Positions 25,609 to 36,939 of a stretch of DNA of 64,000 nucleotides are shown piece after piece. Origin of the DNA: Isoperla grammatica (taxonomy: Eukaryota > Arthropoda > Insecta > Plecoptera > Perlodidae). Each line of letters opens with the position of its first letter. Within the stretch, counting starts at the first letter, position 1. The DNA lies in NCBI GenBank assembly GCA_945910005.1, contig OX246746.1, positions 43,973,690-44,037,689 of the forward strand, in the 5' to 3' direction. The notes under the pieces are model-generated. The model was not told the origin of the DNA and ran no database searches. It was given only the letters and a program-made list of their open reading frames with translations. Position numbers and translations under genes: made by a program.

Positions 25609-25839
25609 CTTGTTTGATCTGACATACGCCTCTGAAATGCGCCTGTTTCGGCCACCATAGCAGGTGGTAATCAAATCAGCAACACCGCACGACTCGAAGA
25701 ATGTTGACAGTTTGGAGCCCGAGTAGAAAGTGTCAACAAACTTGATCATTTCCATCAGACCAAGCCTGATGACGGCTGCCTTAGTGTTGTCCCCCAAAGC
25801 AAGGCCGTCTACGAATCCAGCACCACATGCAACGATGTT
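25609..25839 (-). CDS. GPD1: GPD1 exon 5: substrate-binding domain with active-site residues
   Basis: This 231-bp exon encodes 77 residues, from [20 protein letters not shown] through [14 protein letters not shown] and [20 protein letters not shown] to [22 protein letters not shown] contains the residues equivalent to human Asp260, Thr264, Arg269 and Asn270, which hold the substrate phosphate and line the active site, and all are intact. The acceptor is GTTCAG, the donor AAG followed by GTAACT, and both edges are phase 0. Translation can be read further 5' than the true exon, but the acceptor AG before AACATC fixes the boundary. Confidence 0.97.
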
Positions 25840-26039
25840 CTGAACACAACAAGAGAACACTTCCATTTGGTTGGCGCAGAATACCAGCTATGCCCACAAC
25901 TAAAATAATGTTCAGTATGAATCTAAAGCTGCAGGACGAGCACAAGGTTCGCCTGACATGTCTCTGTTCAAGTGACGAACAACTAACTAGGCATATTTCG
26001 GAATGGGATAGTTGGAAAGGAAAGTCCGAGGGCTGTTAA

Positions 26040-26153
26040 AGACTATTTTTGGACTCTCAAGTGTCACAACAGACTGTCATGCCAACATATTTCAATTGTT
26101 GCACGTTTTAAGTGATTTCGCGCTATCGCGCATTGCGAAATACAAGGATCTCT
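26040..26153 (+). repeat. Fragment of the 33523-34055 element family
   Basis: TATTTTTGGACTCTCAAGTG and ACAACAGACTGTCATGCCAA to ATACAAGGATCTCTA match, inverted, the left 100 bp of the element at 33523-34055. Only one end is present, so this is a truncated copy. Confidence 0.75.
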
Positions 26154-26664
26154 ACTGATGAGGAATAAAAAATACTTGCCAAATATCCCTATTTTATAAT
26201 TATAATTGTATCATCTAGATTGAGCTGCATTAAAATAAAAACACAAAAATGTAAAGAATTTGTTTGTCCAATTTTCTTTTAAAACAGCTGTGTTCTGAAA
26301 TATTTCTAATGGATTATTCAGGGTGTGACATGGCGTGTGCAACATTGCCAGACGTATGTCCCAGACGTGACTGGCAAGTGGTTAGTTAAATGTATTATTG
26401 TGGTTTTTGTTTGTTTTTAGAATAACGGACTACTAGTACTCAATGGTTCAGTCTATAATTTGGGCTATTGTCTCTGGATAGATACTGGGGTAGGCATCCA
26501 GTGAAAGGCCTAATTGACAGTGCAAAGACATTCAAAATCAAATGCTTACATATAAGAGACAAGAGGTTTCAATACCCACTGGGTACCAATGAGTGTAGCA
26601 AAACAACGGACATCAGAGTGGTTTATTCTGTTAGCAGCCAAGTCTATTTTTTCCTGTAGGATTA

Positions 26665-27427
26665 CCGTATTTACACGCATAAAGAACACATACGATTATA
26701 AGCCGCAGGGCACTTTTTAAGCTTTACTTTTCAGAAAACAATTTGTTTCCGTTTATAAGCTGCAGTTATTATATTCGAGAAAGGACCAGAAAATAATGTT
26801 AAGTAATAATTGGTATGTAATAAGGAAGCGGTATTCGGTAATAGAGGTTACGTGAGTGTAAGAGCTAATGTGAGGAATGTACTATAGGTAGTTCTCTGCA
26901 TCCCGCTGGCCCGCTAATGCACTGAGCGCATAGGGGTTTGGGGAGGGGAGGAGTGCCGAGCGGCTGGCAGCGGGCCAACCAAGCATCATGCTTTAGAGCG
27001 AGAGAGAGAGAGAAAGAGAATGAGCTTTGCCGACCGAAAGAATTCTAACGGGAGGGGGGGGGGGGGGAACAGACTGACAGGTAAAAACAAGAAACTCAAT
27101 CAATGCCGAACGTGGTGAACGATGACTCATTGCATGAGCATGGTGACTGGTTGCAAAGCCTAGTAATTTGATGCCAATTTTGAACACAACTCTGCAGTAA
27201 ACCCGCGAAATCTGATACAGTTTGTATACTCAATCAATGCCGCAAATGCCGCGACAAACACGACGACGAATGACTCACTTTGTCGCAGAGCCTAATAATT
27301 TGATGCCAGGTTCAAACATAACACCCGTAAACCCGGGAATTTTTTTTCCCTTACGAAAATAAGCCGCATGGTGGTTTTGAGACACAAAATAAGAAAAAAA
27401 GCGCGGCTTATATGCGTGTAAATACGG
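26665..27427. mobile_element. TA-flanked MITE with CCGTATTTACACGCATA ends
   Basis: CCGTATTTACACGCATA at the left mirrors TATGCGTGTAAATACGG at the right, flanked by TA (26663-26664 and 27428-27429); TTATAAGCCGC just inside is also mirrored. Internally a unit of about 135 bp is duplicated in tandem (CAATCAATGCCG at about 27098 and about 27232; TAATTTGATGCCA in each). A TA duplication suggests the Tc1/mariner group, but there is no transposase. Confidence 0.7.
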
Positions 27428-27611
27428 TATACAGTCAAACTTCGTTAGGACGTTTCTGAAGGGCCAGGAAAAAAAAAAACGTCGTAAACGTGAAAACGTC
27501 ATAACAAAAATAAATAAAAACATGTCAGAATTTAATATTCTTTAATTTGAAATACATTGATGTTTTAGCTAGTAGCTATAAAAAGAATGAAAAAATACTT
27601 CAATATCAAAA

Positions 27612-28676
27612 GTTATTAATTAGATGAGCGCAGCGAAGCGGAGTGAATCTCTCCATACAACTCGATCGGCGCTTTGTCTGTGTGTGTGTGTGTCTGTATG
27701 TGCGCTAAATTTTGTTCGTCGCGCACAGGTCAAACGGCTTGACGGATTTGGCTGAAATTTTCGGTCAACATTTGTGACCACTAAACTAGATGCTGTTAAC
27801 ATAATCAGCAAAATCCGTCAAGATGCCAACCTGCAAAAAATTAATTAGTGAAAAAAATACAGTTTTATTTTTGTTTTATTGAAACTTATGAACAGATTTA
27901 AATAATGTTTTGAATAAATATTGACACTAACAATGTCGACACCGGATAAAAGTTTTGGAACTATAACTTTAACCGCCATTTAGTAAAAAAATATTGAGTT
28001 TCTATTTACGGGAACATACATTGGTTTCTTTACAGTGCTCCACTTATACGATTCTCATTTGAGGACCATTGAAGTTAGATGCACATACTATGCATGGCGA
28101 ATGGCGTGTACAAAGAGACCTTTCTAAAACTACTTTTGGAATTTCGATAACGTTAATAGAATGGCAACAATGGCGTGTTATGTTTAATGACTTTCACGGC
28201 AAAAATGCAAATGTTAACAACGAACTTTGTAGACAAATTAAAAAGCTTTTATTATGATTTAAATGCGGTTATTGTATAATAAAACACTATCACATTTTAG
28301 ATCTAGCCTGTATCTACATTGTGAAGTTTTCTATACACAGATAACTTTAATAGTTTATTAATTAGAGCCTTTTGAGTAGACCACGGTCGAATGAAATTAT
28401 GCGGAAATCCATTGAAAAATCAACTTGGAGGTTTTAATTTATTTAAAGAAAAATTTTGAACGGATTTAAATAATATTTCGTGTAATTATTAGCAACATAT
28501 CGGAAAATAATATACACAAATTCTAAGATTGTAACTTAAACCGCCATCTTGTAAAAAAATCATATGTTTGTTATCAAAGTATATTTTTTAAGCGGTGTAT
28601 GATATGCAAAATATTTATTTAATTTACTAAAAAAAAAAAAAAAACGCTCATCTGGCAACGCGGAGCGTTTTCCTAG
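27612..28676. mobile_element. Helitron-like insert inside the pogo-type element
   Basis: The right end has a 9-bp stem, AAAACGCTC / GAGCGTTTT, with a 13-base loop, followed by CCTAG and T, the arrangement of a Helitron 3' terminus (hairpin, then CTRR). The left side starts near GATGAGCGCAGCGAAGCGGA. The interior has two diverged copies of a block ending in CCGCCAT(T/C)T(A/T)GTAAAAAAAT (about 27890-28010 and about 28455-28565). No Rep/helicase coding. The 5' terminus is not certain. Confidence 0.45.
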
Positions 28677-29053
28677 TATTTTACAGGCCTATATATATTG
28701 TGAAGCTGACTACTGTAAATAATGAAGTACATACTAATATACTAATTAAAATATTTAAATCACTCGTCGCGTGCTTCTGAATAACAACGAAAGCGCCCGC
28801 GCGTTGCCGTCAGTCAGTCTGGCTGAACTGAACCACACCAGACAGTCACCCCCCCCCGCTCCCCTCTACACTGACCGTGGAATGACAAACCAAAAAACCT
28901 TTCAAGCGGGTTATATTTGATCTCAATGGCCTGTGTCACGGCCTTGCTACGCTCACTGTGGATGGCCGCCGGGGGGGGTTAGGGGCAGGACCTTGAAATG
29001 AGAGCGAGAGCGCCCACGGAAAAGAGGAAGAGATAATTTTGACAAGATTATCA

Positions 29054-29248
29054 CGTGAAAATAACGTACCATTTTAGCCAGGTTTGTTGAATCTTTACTC
29101 TATTTTTCATAATCGTGTTTAGTGTTGATGCAGGAATCGCTAATGTTTTTGACAATTCGGTTAGCGTCTTATTGGGGTTGCGATCAACAATGTCAATAAT
29201 TTCCAGTTTTCTTTTCAAAGAAAACTGAGTGGGTTTTCGTTTTACCAT
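29054..29248 (-). pseudogene. Tigger/pogo transposase N-terminal HTH fragment
   Basis: From an ATG at 29248 the minus strand reads MVKRKPTQFSLKRKLEIIDI, then VDRNPNKTLTELSKTLAIPA and STLNTIMKNRVKI. This is the first helix-turn-helix of CENP-B/Tigger transposases (basic start, LKRKLEII helix, then LSKTLAIPASTLNTIMKN as the recognition helix). After that the frame runs into unrelated sequence and stops at about 29051. The second HTH and the DDE catalytic domain are absent, so the fragment can only bind DNA at best. Confidence 0.85.
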
Positions 29249-29941
29249 AATGACGGACCTGCTTGTAGAATAACACAAAGCACATTGACGGCTGTCTGAA
29301 CAAAACTCGGGCCAGACTGCAAGGGCGAAGATCAGGTAGCGGGAGGGTTAATGTGGGTCAGCATACTGTAGTCTATTTATAGCGAGCACAGTAGACCGCC
29401 GTTGTTATGTCAGCGCCTGGAGAGGAGGGGGGGGGGGGGGGGATATCTTCAGGGTTTGTGCTGCCACTGACGATGGGCGGTCGCCGTGGAGGGGAAAAGG
29501 GTCTCAGCTAGGCCTCGTAGATAAAGAGCTGTCATTTTTAAAAGACCACGGCTCCTCGAAAATGTGGTAAACGCAAATAAAGTCGGCACGGGACAAAAAA
29601 ATCATTGCGTCCTAAGCGTGAAAACGTGCTATTGAAGAACGTCATAACGAATAAAAATAACATTAGTCTTATGCAGCTTGAGCGTGACAACTCATAATTC
29701 GACGTGTTAACCGTGAAAACGTCCTAACGGTAAACGTCATAACGAAGTTTGACTGTACATAACGAAATTAATTTTTAAATTCAAATTGGCATGCCCATAT
29801 TTAAGTGGTTTATAAAGAAGTAAAACTTGAATTTGTCTTCAAGGTGTTCACTGTTCAATATGCACACTAAGTGACAACACTCTCATTTCTAAATGCATCT
29901 ATGTGACCTGGTAGTACCAATTTTCACAACTATATTTGAAC

Positions 29942-30515
29942 TAGGGATGACATCGGGTAATAAAATTCGGAACCGGTTCCAGCTCTCATATTACCCGGGT
30001 ACCCGGATCCAGAAAACGTATTTTTCGATGTGTAGGCTTGATTTGAAGGTCGTCGCTAGGCCTTGTGAAGGGCGCGGGGCGCGAAGACGAGGGACGAATG
30101 ACATGCATGCCGCCTGCTCGAATAGCCCCACGGAATACGCCTGCATTAATCACGTCGAGTAAAAAAACATTTCGCAATACACAACTGAAGCACGTACATA
30201 AAACATGCTTTTTCAAGTTAAATAAATTGTAATAGAACAAGTGTTAGCCAGAATGTTCACCAGAATGTTAAACAATGAACAAACAGTAACGAATGCAAGT
30301 CGGTTCACGTCTGTTCTGTTCCCCGCCGGGTCACGTGTTGTGGAAGGGTAAGCTCGCGCCGTACCTGCTGGCTCCATCGAAATCAACCGCAGCAATACTG
30401 GCGCGTAAATATGGCCCAGAAACGTACTAATAAATTACCCGGACCCGAAAAACGGCTCCGGGTAATAGTTTGGAGCCGGGTACCCGTGTTACCCGGGTTC
30501 CCGATGTCATCCCTA
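29942..30515. mobile_element. hAT-like element with ACCCGGGTACCCGG word arrays
   Basis: Ends TAGGGATGACATCGGG and CCCGATGTCATCCCTA with a perfect 8-bp duplication, ATTTGAAC (29934-29941 and 30516-30523). Subterminal arrays are built from ACCCGG and GGTACC words on both sides. 574 bp, no transposase. A shorter relative is at 35368-35812. Confidence 0.9.
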
Positions 30516-30608
30516 ATTTGAACTCATATCACTACGAGTGTTCGATGCCAATACCTTGAACTCAATTTACTGATCTTTCAAAATTAACTTTTGGAATGCG
30601 GAAGTGGA

Positions 30609-30610
<2 letters not shown>

Positions 30611-30664
<54 letters not shown>

Positions 30665-30686
30665 ATACTCTACTACTACTACTACT
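30611..30686 (+). repeat. (CTA)n microsatellite
   Basis: A run of CTA triplets, interrupted once by AATACT near 30664. Confidence 0.95.
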
Positions 30687-31436
30687 TGATACGAATTTCC
30701 TCATCTAGGTCTATGGTCTTTAAAATAGCCTAATGGTAGCTCAAAAGCTATTTGTTGAGGTTGAACACAGTCATGGCACTGTGACAAAAAGAAATATACT
30801 AAGGGAACTGCCAACAGATGCCATGTTGTTACAACATTTGATTTACCAACGCGCCTAAATTTAGAGCTGGTAATAAGGTACTGGTGGTCGCACCCCCCCT
30901 ACCTTCATCATCAAGTACACTCTGCTCTCTTGTCCTAGATTCTCAAATGTTAAACGATCTTAATTAAGATCTGCTGCTCTGATTATTCCTGACATTTCCT
31001 GGACCCCATTTTCATCCAATGAATTGAACACTAGGCACATTCTTCAGGGTGACTAGTGATCCTCACGAACAATGAATAAGCCATAGCAAGGTCTGTGATT
31101 GATCATTAACTGTTCAAGTAACTAGCTTTCATGGAGTACACATGATCTCCAAGCAGTGCAAAAAAATGTATTTTTGCCACTGGCCTCTAATGCAACTGAG
31201 AACCGGAGTATTTTCCTAAAAGACAGATAAATGTGCATATAAATAATAAATAAAATTCAATAAAATATGTACAAGTTTTAAATTTTTTTTTTTTAAATAC
31301 GTAGGTCCACGTGATTCTCAACTTACACGGTTGAATATCGTGAAATAAATATGTGATGAAATTCACGAATTTTACTTTTTGGTTTCAGCGAGGTGCTTTG
31401 AATGCGATTGAAAGATTAGAATGACGCTTTGTCCGG

Positions 31437-32373
31437 CCTACAGCGCAGGTTTCGTTTTGTCTTTGACGTCGCGACCAATACGGGTTCGATCGTGTGGCTG
31501 AAAACCCCATTAAAATAACGTCTCACTTCCACGTCTCGTAACTCACTCAATTGTAGCCCGATTTCCAAATAAGCGACATCGACGTAATCTGTAAATCATT
31601 GTGATTTTATTGAATGGTTGTTCTTGTCGTTTCTGTTATATGCGAGATTTTTGTGATGATGGAAACAAAATCTTGTATCGTCCGCCTGCTAACAGCATGC
31701 GCAATACCGTGACCATGCATAAGGCTTTAAACGACCAAATTAATTGTAATAAGATGAAAGTATTGGTACCAATTTCTGTATCAAACTGTCATCTTTCATA
31801 TGATGGAAAGAGATTTTAGCTTTACCTACAAACAAATTACTTAAGACGTGTTATTTGAAATCGTATTGTTGCGATGTAGCGAGAAAACACGAACGATGCA
31901 TTCAGTGCGTGCGGTCGATAACTAGCCGTTTACTAGACAACACGGTTTTAAATAGCACATCATAAGTAACTTTTTTGTAGGTACATTACATGAAAGATTA
32001 CAGTTTGATACAGAATTTGGTATCAAATTCAATCGTCGTATTACAATTAATTCGGTCGTTTGAAGCCTTATGCGTGGTCTCGGTACCGCGCATGCTGTTA
32101 GCGAGCAAACGATTACAAGATTTTTAATCCATCATCATAAAAACCTCACATACATCAGAATTGACAAGAACAACCAATAAAAAAAAAAAAAAACACAATA
32201 ATTCACAGATTACGTCAATGTCACTCATATGGAAATTGGGCTACAATTGAGTTGAGTTACGAGATGTGGAATTGAGACGTTGTTTCTCGCATTTAATTTA
32301 AATGGGTATTTCAGCCACACGATCGAACCCCTATCGGTCGACGTCACAGACGAAACAAAACCTGCGCTGTAAA
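31437..32373. mobile_element. Long palindromic element, about 370-bp arms
   Basis: The left arm 31437-31800 and right arm 31990-32373 are inverted copies (CAGCGCAGGTTTCGTTTTGT against ACAAAACCTGCGCTG; GTGGCTGAAA against TTTCAGCCAC; GCTAACAGCATGCGC against GCGCATGCTGTTAGC), diverged by about 10-15%. The loop is about 190 bp. Beyond the right arm lies GGGTTTAGTGGGCCTTTAA, which has no mirror at the left, so one end is probably lost. No transposase. Confidence 0.75.
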
Positions 32374-32815
32374 GTCTTGTTGAGCGGTGGGACTTTTCAT
32401 TCGACTTACGCAAAAGCGTCGGCGTCTTATGACTGGACATGTACGTTTGGGTTTAGTGGGCCTTTAAGGGTGTGATAGTAAAGATCTTAAAATGAACAGA
32501 ATCACACAGAGCCTAAAAAAAATGTTAGAAGCTAAAGGAAAAATACATCTAGAATACACTTGAACACCAAGTCCGAAAAAAACAATCTAGTCTTGAGTTT
32601 ATAATGTGGCTGCAGCAAATAATAGAATATGTAAGTTAAGTGAAGTGGTACATGAAAGCCAAAATTTACAAAACGATTGTATTGAACAGAGAATGACCAG
32701 AAATACGAGACTACGAGTGATATTGTTAGTTGTTAGATACTCACTGAGATAATATACAGATAAAGAGTAGGCATAGCTAGAGAATTAATAATCATTCAGT
32801 GATGCCATAAAAATA

Positions 32816-32999
32816 CAGTAAAACTTTTTTATAACAAACTCTTGGGGGCTAGATTATTATTTTGTTATAAAGAACATTTCTATATAAAGATAGTTTCTTT
32901 ACATGCATAAGCAAGTAAGGTCCCTTTTGGGAACTCAAAAACATTTTGTTATATAGATCATTTTGTTATTAAGAAGTTTGTTATAAATAAGTTTCACTG
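32816..32999. mobile_element. TA-flanked MITE, CAGT(A/G)AAACTT family
   Basis: CAGTAAAACTTTTTTATAAC at the left mirrors GTTATAAATAAGTTTCACTG at the right, with TA on each side. 184 bp. The middle shares GAACATTTCTATATAAAGAT and TACATGCATAAG words with the 177-bp element at 60490-60666 in opposite orientation. Tips resemble mariner/pogo-type MITEs. Confidence 0.85.
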
Positions 33000-33522
33000 T
33001 ATATTAAATTAAATAAACAAATTTCATAAGGTATAGAACAAGAACCACGCCACAAGAACATGTTATTTTAATTACGGAGTTAGTAACTGAAGCTGACAAC
33101 ACATAACACCAGAATAGCATTCAAAAGCTATTATCTCCTAATGTATTCTCATTGTTATTCTAGTGGTAAATAGTATCCATATTGCAATTAGATTGCCATT
33201 ATGAAAACCCAAATAGTGCAAGCAAGGCAAGATAAGTTAAAAAAAAACTGGCATTTTGAGCTTAAATGTGTTTGTTGCTCCATTATTTAACATTACCCAT
33301 ATATGTTTTAATTTGATTTTAAATGACTGTGTTTAGAGTTTGTGTGTGAAAGCTGCAAGGTTAATAAGGGTAAATTCTTGGATGAAGACGTCATCCTTTA
33401 AGGAAAAACACTTAACAACGCCTGCTTCGTACTCATGCAACACCTCTGAAGCATACCTATAATTATCGGAGGCAAAGCTCTTAATGACCACATGCCTCCA
33501 TTACTTACACGTACTTAATAGG

Positions 33523-34055
33523 TAGAGATCCTTGTATTTCGCAATGCGCGATAGAGCGAAATCACTTGAAACGTGCAGCATTTGAAATATGTTGGCATGA
33601 CAGTCTGTTGTGAGTCCAAAAATAGTCTTTTTGAATCGCGAAATAAAACGAAATCCCGTGTATATGCGAAATAGCATAAGTTTACTGTTATAAAAACGAA
33701 AAAGACTGAAGGTGTTGAATTGACGTGAAATCGCCGAATTTCTGTCAAAAACGTAATTTTCAACATTTTCTGCGGTGACCCTTCCACCCATGCCAAACCG
33801 GCTTGCAAAAGATTTTTCTCGTAGCTTGTGCGTCGACTGCATTCCGCATTCCTAGCGACAGCTTTCTTTTTTTTTTCTTCTTTTCTTTTGCAACAATGTA
33901 GGCATGCCACACACGTTAGAATACTAGATACAAATTAGATTTGGTAAATTAAAATTGAAACACTGCCAAAAAGCTGACATTACTGCTCAACAGCGAAATT
34001 TAGATTTAATAAAACGAAATATGCTAAAAAATAAAACCATTTACAAGGATCTCTA
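33523..34055. mobile_element. hAT-like element, TAGAGATCCTTGTA ends
   Basis: TAGAGATCCTTGTA and TACAAGGATCTCTA are flanked by a perfect 8-bp duplication, TTAATAGG (33515-33522 and 34056-34063). 533 bp. On the minus strand a frame of up to 131 codons crosses it and includes RLFLDSQQTVMPTYFKCC; the fragment at 26040 has almost the same words, so this stretch may be residual transposase coding, but I cannot name a domain. Confidence 0.87.
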
Positions 34056-34368
34056 TTAATAGGTCTTAAGCTGATTTTTGTACGTGCGTGCTCAAATCAA
34101 ATAGAAAGGTTGAAGTAAGATTCTACAAAAACCAATGAAACTGCTAAAACTTGCAAATGTCTCGATAAAAGTGTTAAAAACAACAATCCACAATACAAGT
34201 AGCCTACGTTGGAAATAAGAGTATAATTTAATGTACAAGTCTTGCTAATTTCTTTATATGCAGTGTGGCACAATTCTTATTACTATCTCTAACAGTTTGC
34301 CCCTGGAGTTATTATTGAATGAACATTGAATGACGCCAAGAACCTACGATAATAGACTGGTACATTAC

Positions 34369-34623
34369 CTTAAGAGCACCGCACACTTCAACTGCTTCCA
34401 CGTCTGTGACGACCACCGCTCGGAAGTAATCGGTCTGTATGATATCTCTGAAGACGGGAGCCATCCTCTTGTCTTTGCACCCGATAGTGGTCTCGCAGAA
34501 CTTCTCGTCGGCTACTTCACCGGCCAAGTTGGCTCCCATGAGGACGCTCACGGGAATCCTTAGGCGCTGGCTGATGATGTGGGAGATGAGCTCAATGCCA
34601 CCACCCTCCTTTTGGGAAAAACC
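34369..34623 (-). CDS. GPD1: GPD1 exon 4: central segment and domain linker
   Basis: This 255-bp exon encodes 85 residues, beginning [20 protein letters not shown], continuing through [20 protein letters not shown] and ETTIGCKD, and ending EVCGALK. The MGAN..EVA and ETTIGCKD blocks are invariant landmarks of animal GPD1. The final Lys of CGALK aligns with human Lys204, the catalytic lysine. The acceptor is TTTCCAG, the donor GTAATG, and both edges are phase 0. GFSQKEGGG and DIIQTDYF resemble arthropod Gpdh more than vertebrate GPD1, a weak taxonomic hint. Confidence 0.96.
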
Positions 34624-35367
34624 CTGGAAACAATCGTACATATTGCCTTTACTCCGCTCCAGCACAGTAAAACTCATTTATAACGTTTTGCAATGTGTTC
34701 ATAAAATTTAAACCTTATAGAAGGGAAATTCCTGTAAAACTGGGAAGATGAAATGTTACTCCAGGGAAATTACTTATTAGCAATTAAATCAAAATTGGCA
34801 CTATTAGAAAATAGAAAAATTCGGAAATTTTAAATAAAACTTTTCTAAACCCATAGACGTACACTGGCTGCAAATAACAAAATAAGCACACCTGAAATTT
34901 GATTCATAGAGGTAGAATGTTACTACTACGTGTAGCGGATAATTTCTTGGCATGGGTTTGTAATTGTTGGTACATGTTATGCAGGGGGAAATAACTAATT
35001 TTAAAACACGGTTTATGGGAATATTGATTGGTTGAGCAAATATCACGGGTAAAATGTTACTCAGGGTAATGTTATCTATCTCGGAGGCTGACAAATATAG
35101 GTAAGAATGTGTACTCCATTGGTTGTACAGTGCTACACCATAGCATCATCCATTACATTTTTATTTTGTATATACCGTACCATTTCTTTAAACTATTAGC
35201 AGAAAGTACCATTGGATTCAGTGGCACTGCCTGTGGTGGGCAAGTTCCCCAAATAAAAAAACTTTAAAAGGTACATTCCTTGTCAAAGAAAGGAACTACA
35301 GTAATTCAAGTTATTATTGTAATTTGGCACAGGGGTTATAATAAGACTAGTACTATATTATATGAAT

Positions 35368-35812
35368 TAAGGTTGTCATAGGGTACCCGGGTTACCCGTG
35401 TCCAGAAATTACCCGAATCCGTTTTTAGGATTCGGATCCTTATCGGGTAGTATTATTTGTAAAAAAAAAAAAAAAAAAACGCGACGACATTTCTGTGCGA
35501 CTACTTTCGTTGAAGCTACAGTGAATTCCTGCTTGTGGGTGTGGCCAGCTGGTCGCTGGTTAGTACGCGCTGTCATTACTGCGGGTGAGTTCTGTGATGC
35601 CATATACACTCCCCTCCCCCACCCCCTCCCGCCTTCCCCACGCGCAGCGGCCGGCAGCTGACATGGGCGAGAACAGCCTTCAACCGCGTGGTTTCGGGGG
35701 GGGGGGTGTAACCGAGATAAGATGACATAATTTAGGCTTTCAGGATTCGGGTAACCAGGTTCTTAGAAGGTCTGGAACCGGATCCGAATTTTCCTACCCT
35801 ATGACATCCCTA
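35368..35812. mobile_element. hAT-like element with ACCCGG arrays, target of a nested insertion
   Basis: The left end TAAGGTTGTCATAGGGTA and right end TACCCTATGACATCCCTA mirror each other. The left flank is ATATGAAT (35360-35367); its partner ATATGAAT is at 36404-36411, beyond a second element that landed exactly on the right edge. Subterminal words GGGTTACCCG and GGATCCG relate it to 29942-30515. The interior is GC-rich with a poly-A run at 35460. Confidence 0.85.
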
Positions 35813-35813
35813 A

Positions 35814-36401
35814 GGGCGACCGCACACTACGCGCGCGGCTACCGAGAACCATTGCGTTAAATGTGACAACGCACACTTAGCCGCAAGTGGCAAGCGCAAC
35901 ATCCTAGCCACCGCGACTGTCAAGACCCAGCGCGGCACGCACCGCGGCTAGGCTGTCGCGCGACAACATATTTCTATGGGATTAAATGGTAGGTGACACA
36001 CTAGCCGCAGAAAAAGTGCGACTGGCTGTCTCCAAACATGACTCATTCACCAAAAGTACATGGCAAGGCGTGTGGGTTGGGTGTGTAGTCGATTTGTGCT
36101 CGTTTTCCGAATCAAAAATGGCAAAATCTCAAAACTTTGACATCGAAATGTTTATTATGGAAGTCGAAAATCGTCCTTCCTTTCATCGCGCGTTTGTAAA
36201 ATAGGATCTACCCACAATTTCCCGTTCCTTCTACTTCTCCCATTCCTTATCAAATACCAAAATGCTGCTACTTTTTCTGACTGAGATAAAGAAACAGACT
36301 GGCATAGCTGGCCGCTAACGTAGTCGCAGAGCAAGTCGCAGAAAAAAGTCGCGTTGTTTTTAGCCGCGCGGGCAACGTAGCCGCGTAGTGTGCGGTTGCC
36401 C
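35814..36401. mobile_element. PIF/Harbinger-like element nested at a hAT edge
   Basis: TIRs GGGCGACCGCACACTACGCG and the mirrored CGCGTAGTGTGCGGTTGCCC are flanked by TAA (35811-35813 and 36402-36404), the 3-bp TWA duplication typical of PIF/Harbinger. The middle encodes, on the plus strand at 36115-36201, MAKSQNFDIEMFIMEVENRP followed by SFHRAFVK and a stop. This reads like the start of a MADF/Myb-type domain, which Harbinger elements can carry in their second protein. No DDE transposase. Confidence 0.82.
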
Positions 36402-36604
36402 TAATATGAATAACTTAGATTTAAGAAATTAAGGTTAGGTCTTAATTTGTTTATTTGACTTGCAAATTCTAAAGATAGCCTCCATTATTTCAGACGATGT
36501 TTACTCATGAATTCGATGGATTATGACGACGTTGAGAACTTCTATAAAGAGAAAGAGTGTTTGACACAAATGACTCAATAAGTGTGAGAATTTATGTTTT
36601 TTTT

Positions 36605-36719
36605 GCCTATGTCCAAAGAAAGTCAGAATGATGCACCTGTACGTAGATAACGCGTTCCTTCGCAACACTGAACATTGCCTATGTCCAAAGAAAGTCAGAA
36701 TGATGCACCTGTACGTAGG
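36605..36719 (+). repeat. 72-bp direct duplication
   Basis: GCCTATGTCCAAAGAAAGTC at 36605 recurs exactly at 36677, and the identity runs about 40 bp to CACCTGTACGTA in both copies. Confidence 0.85.
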
Positions 36720-36939
36720 TACTAGGTAGGCCTACATTTATACTGTAAATTTGTTTGCAGCATAAATGTCTCATAAGGTTAGCAATGGGTTGGAGCCACC
36801 ACATATTATGACCGAAAAGATACATACCCAATCAAACAGCAAAAATGACTATTGTTATATAAATCATTGCCCCCATCCATATTACACAACACAGAATGCC
36901 ACTCACTATAACAGAGCCTCCCTTGAGTATCACGGTGCC

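Larger units (their letters stand above)
27432..29755. mobile_element. pogo/Tigger-type DNA transposon, defective
   Basis: TIRs CAGTCAAACTTCGTTAGGAC and the mirrored CATAACGAAGTTTGACTG are flanked by TA (27430-27431, 29756-29757). Inside both ends are AACGTGAAAACGTC / AACCGTGAAAACGTC words. The minus strand keeps a transposase N-terminal DNA-binding segment at 29054-29248, which supports the pogo/Tigger call. Most of the transposase is gone, and a Helitron-like segment occupies about 27612-28676. It sits in GPD1 intron 4. Confidence 0.88.

Noticed and set aside
25827..26039. 70-codon plus-strand frame overlapping GPD1 exon 5
   Set aside because: It starts on the antisense of GPD1 coding sequence and has no motif of its own.
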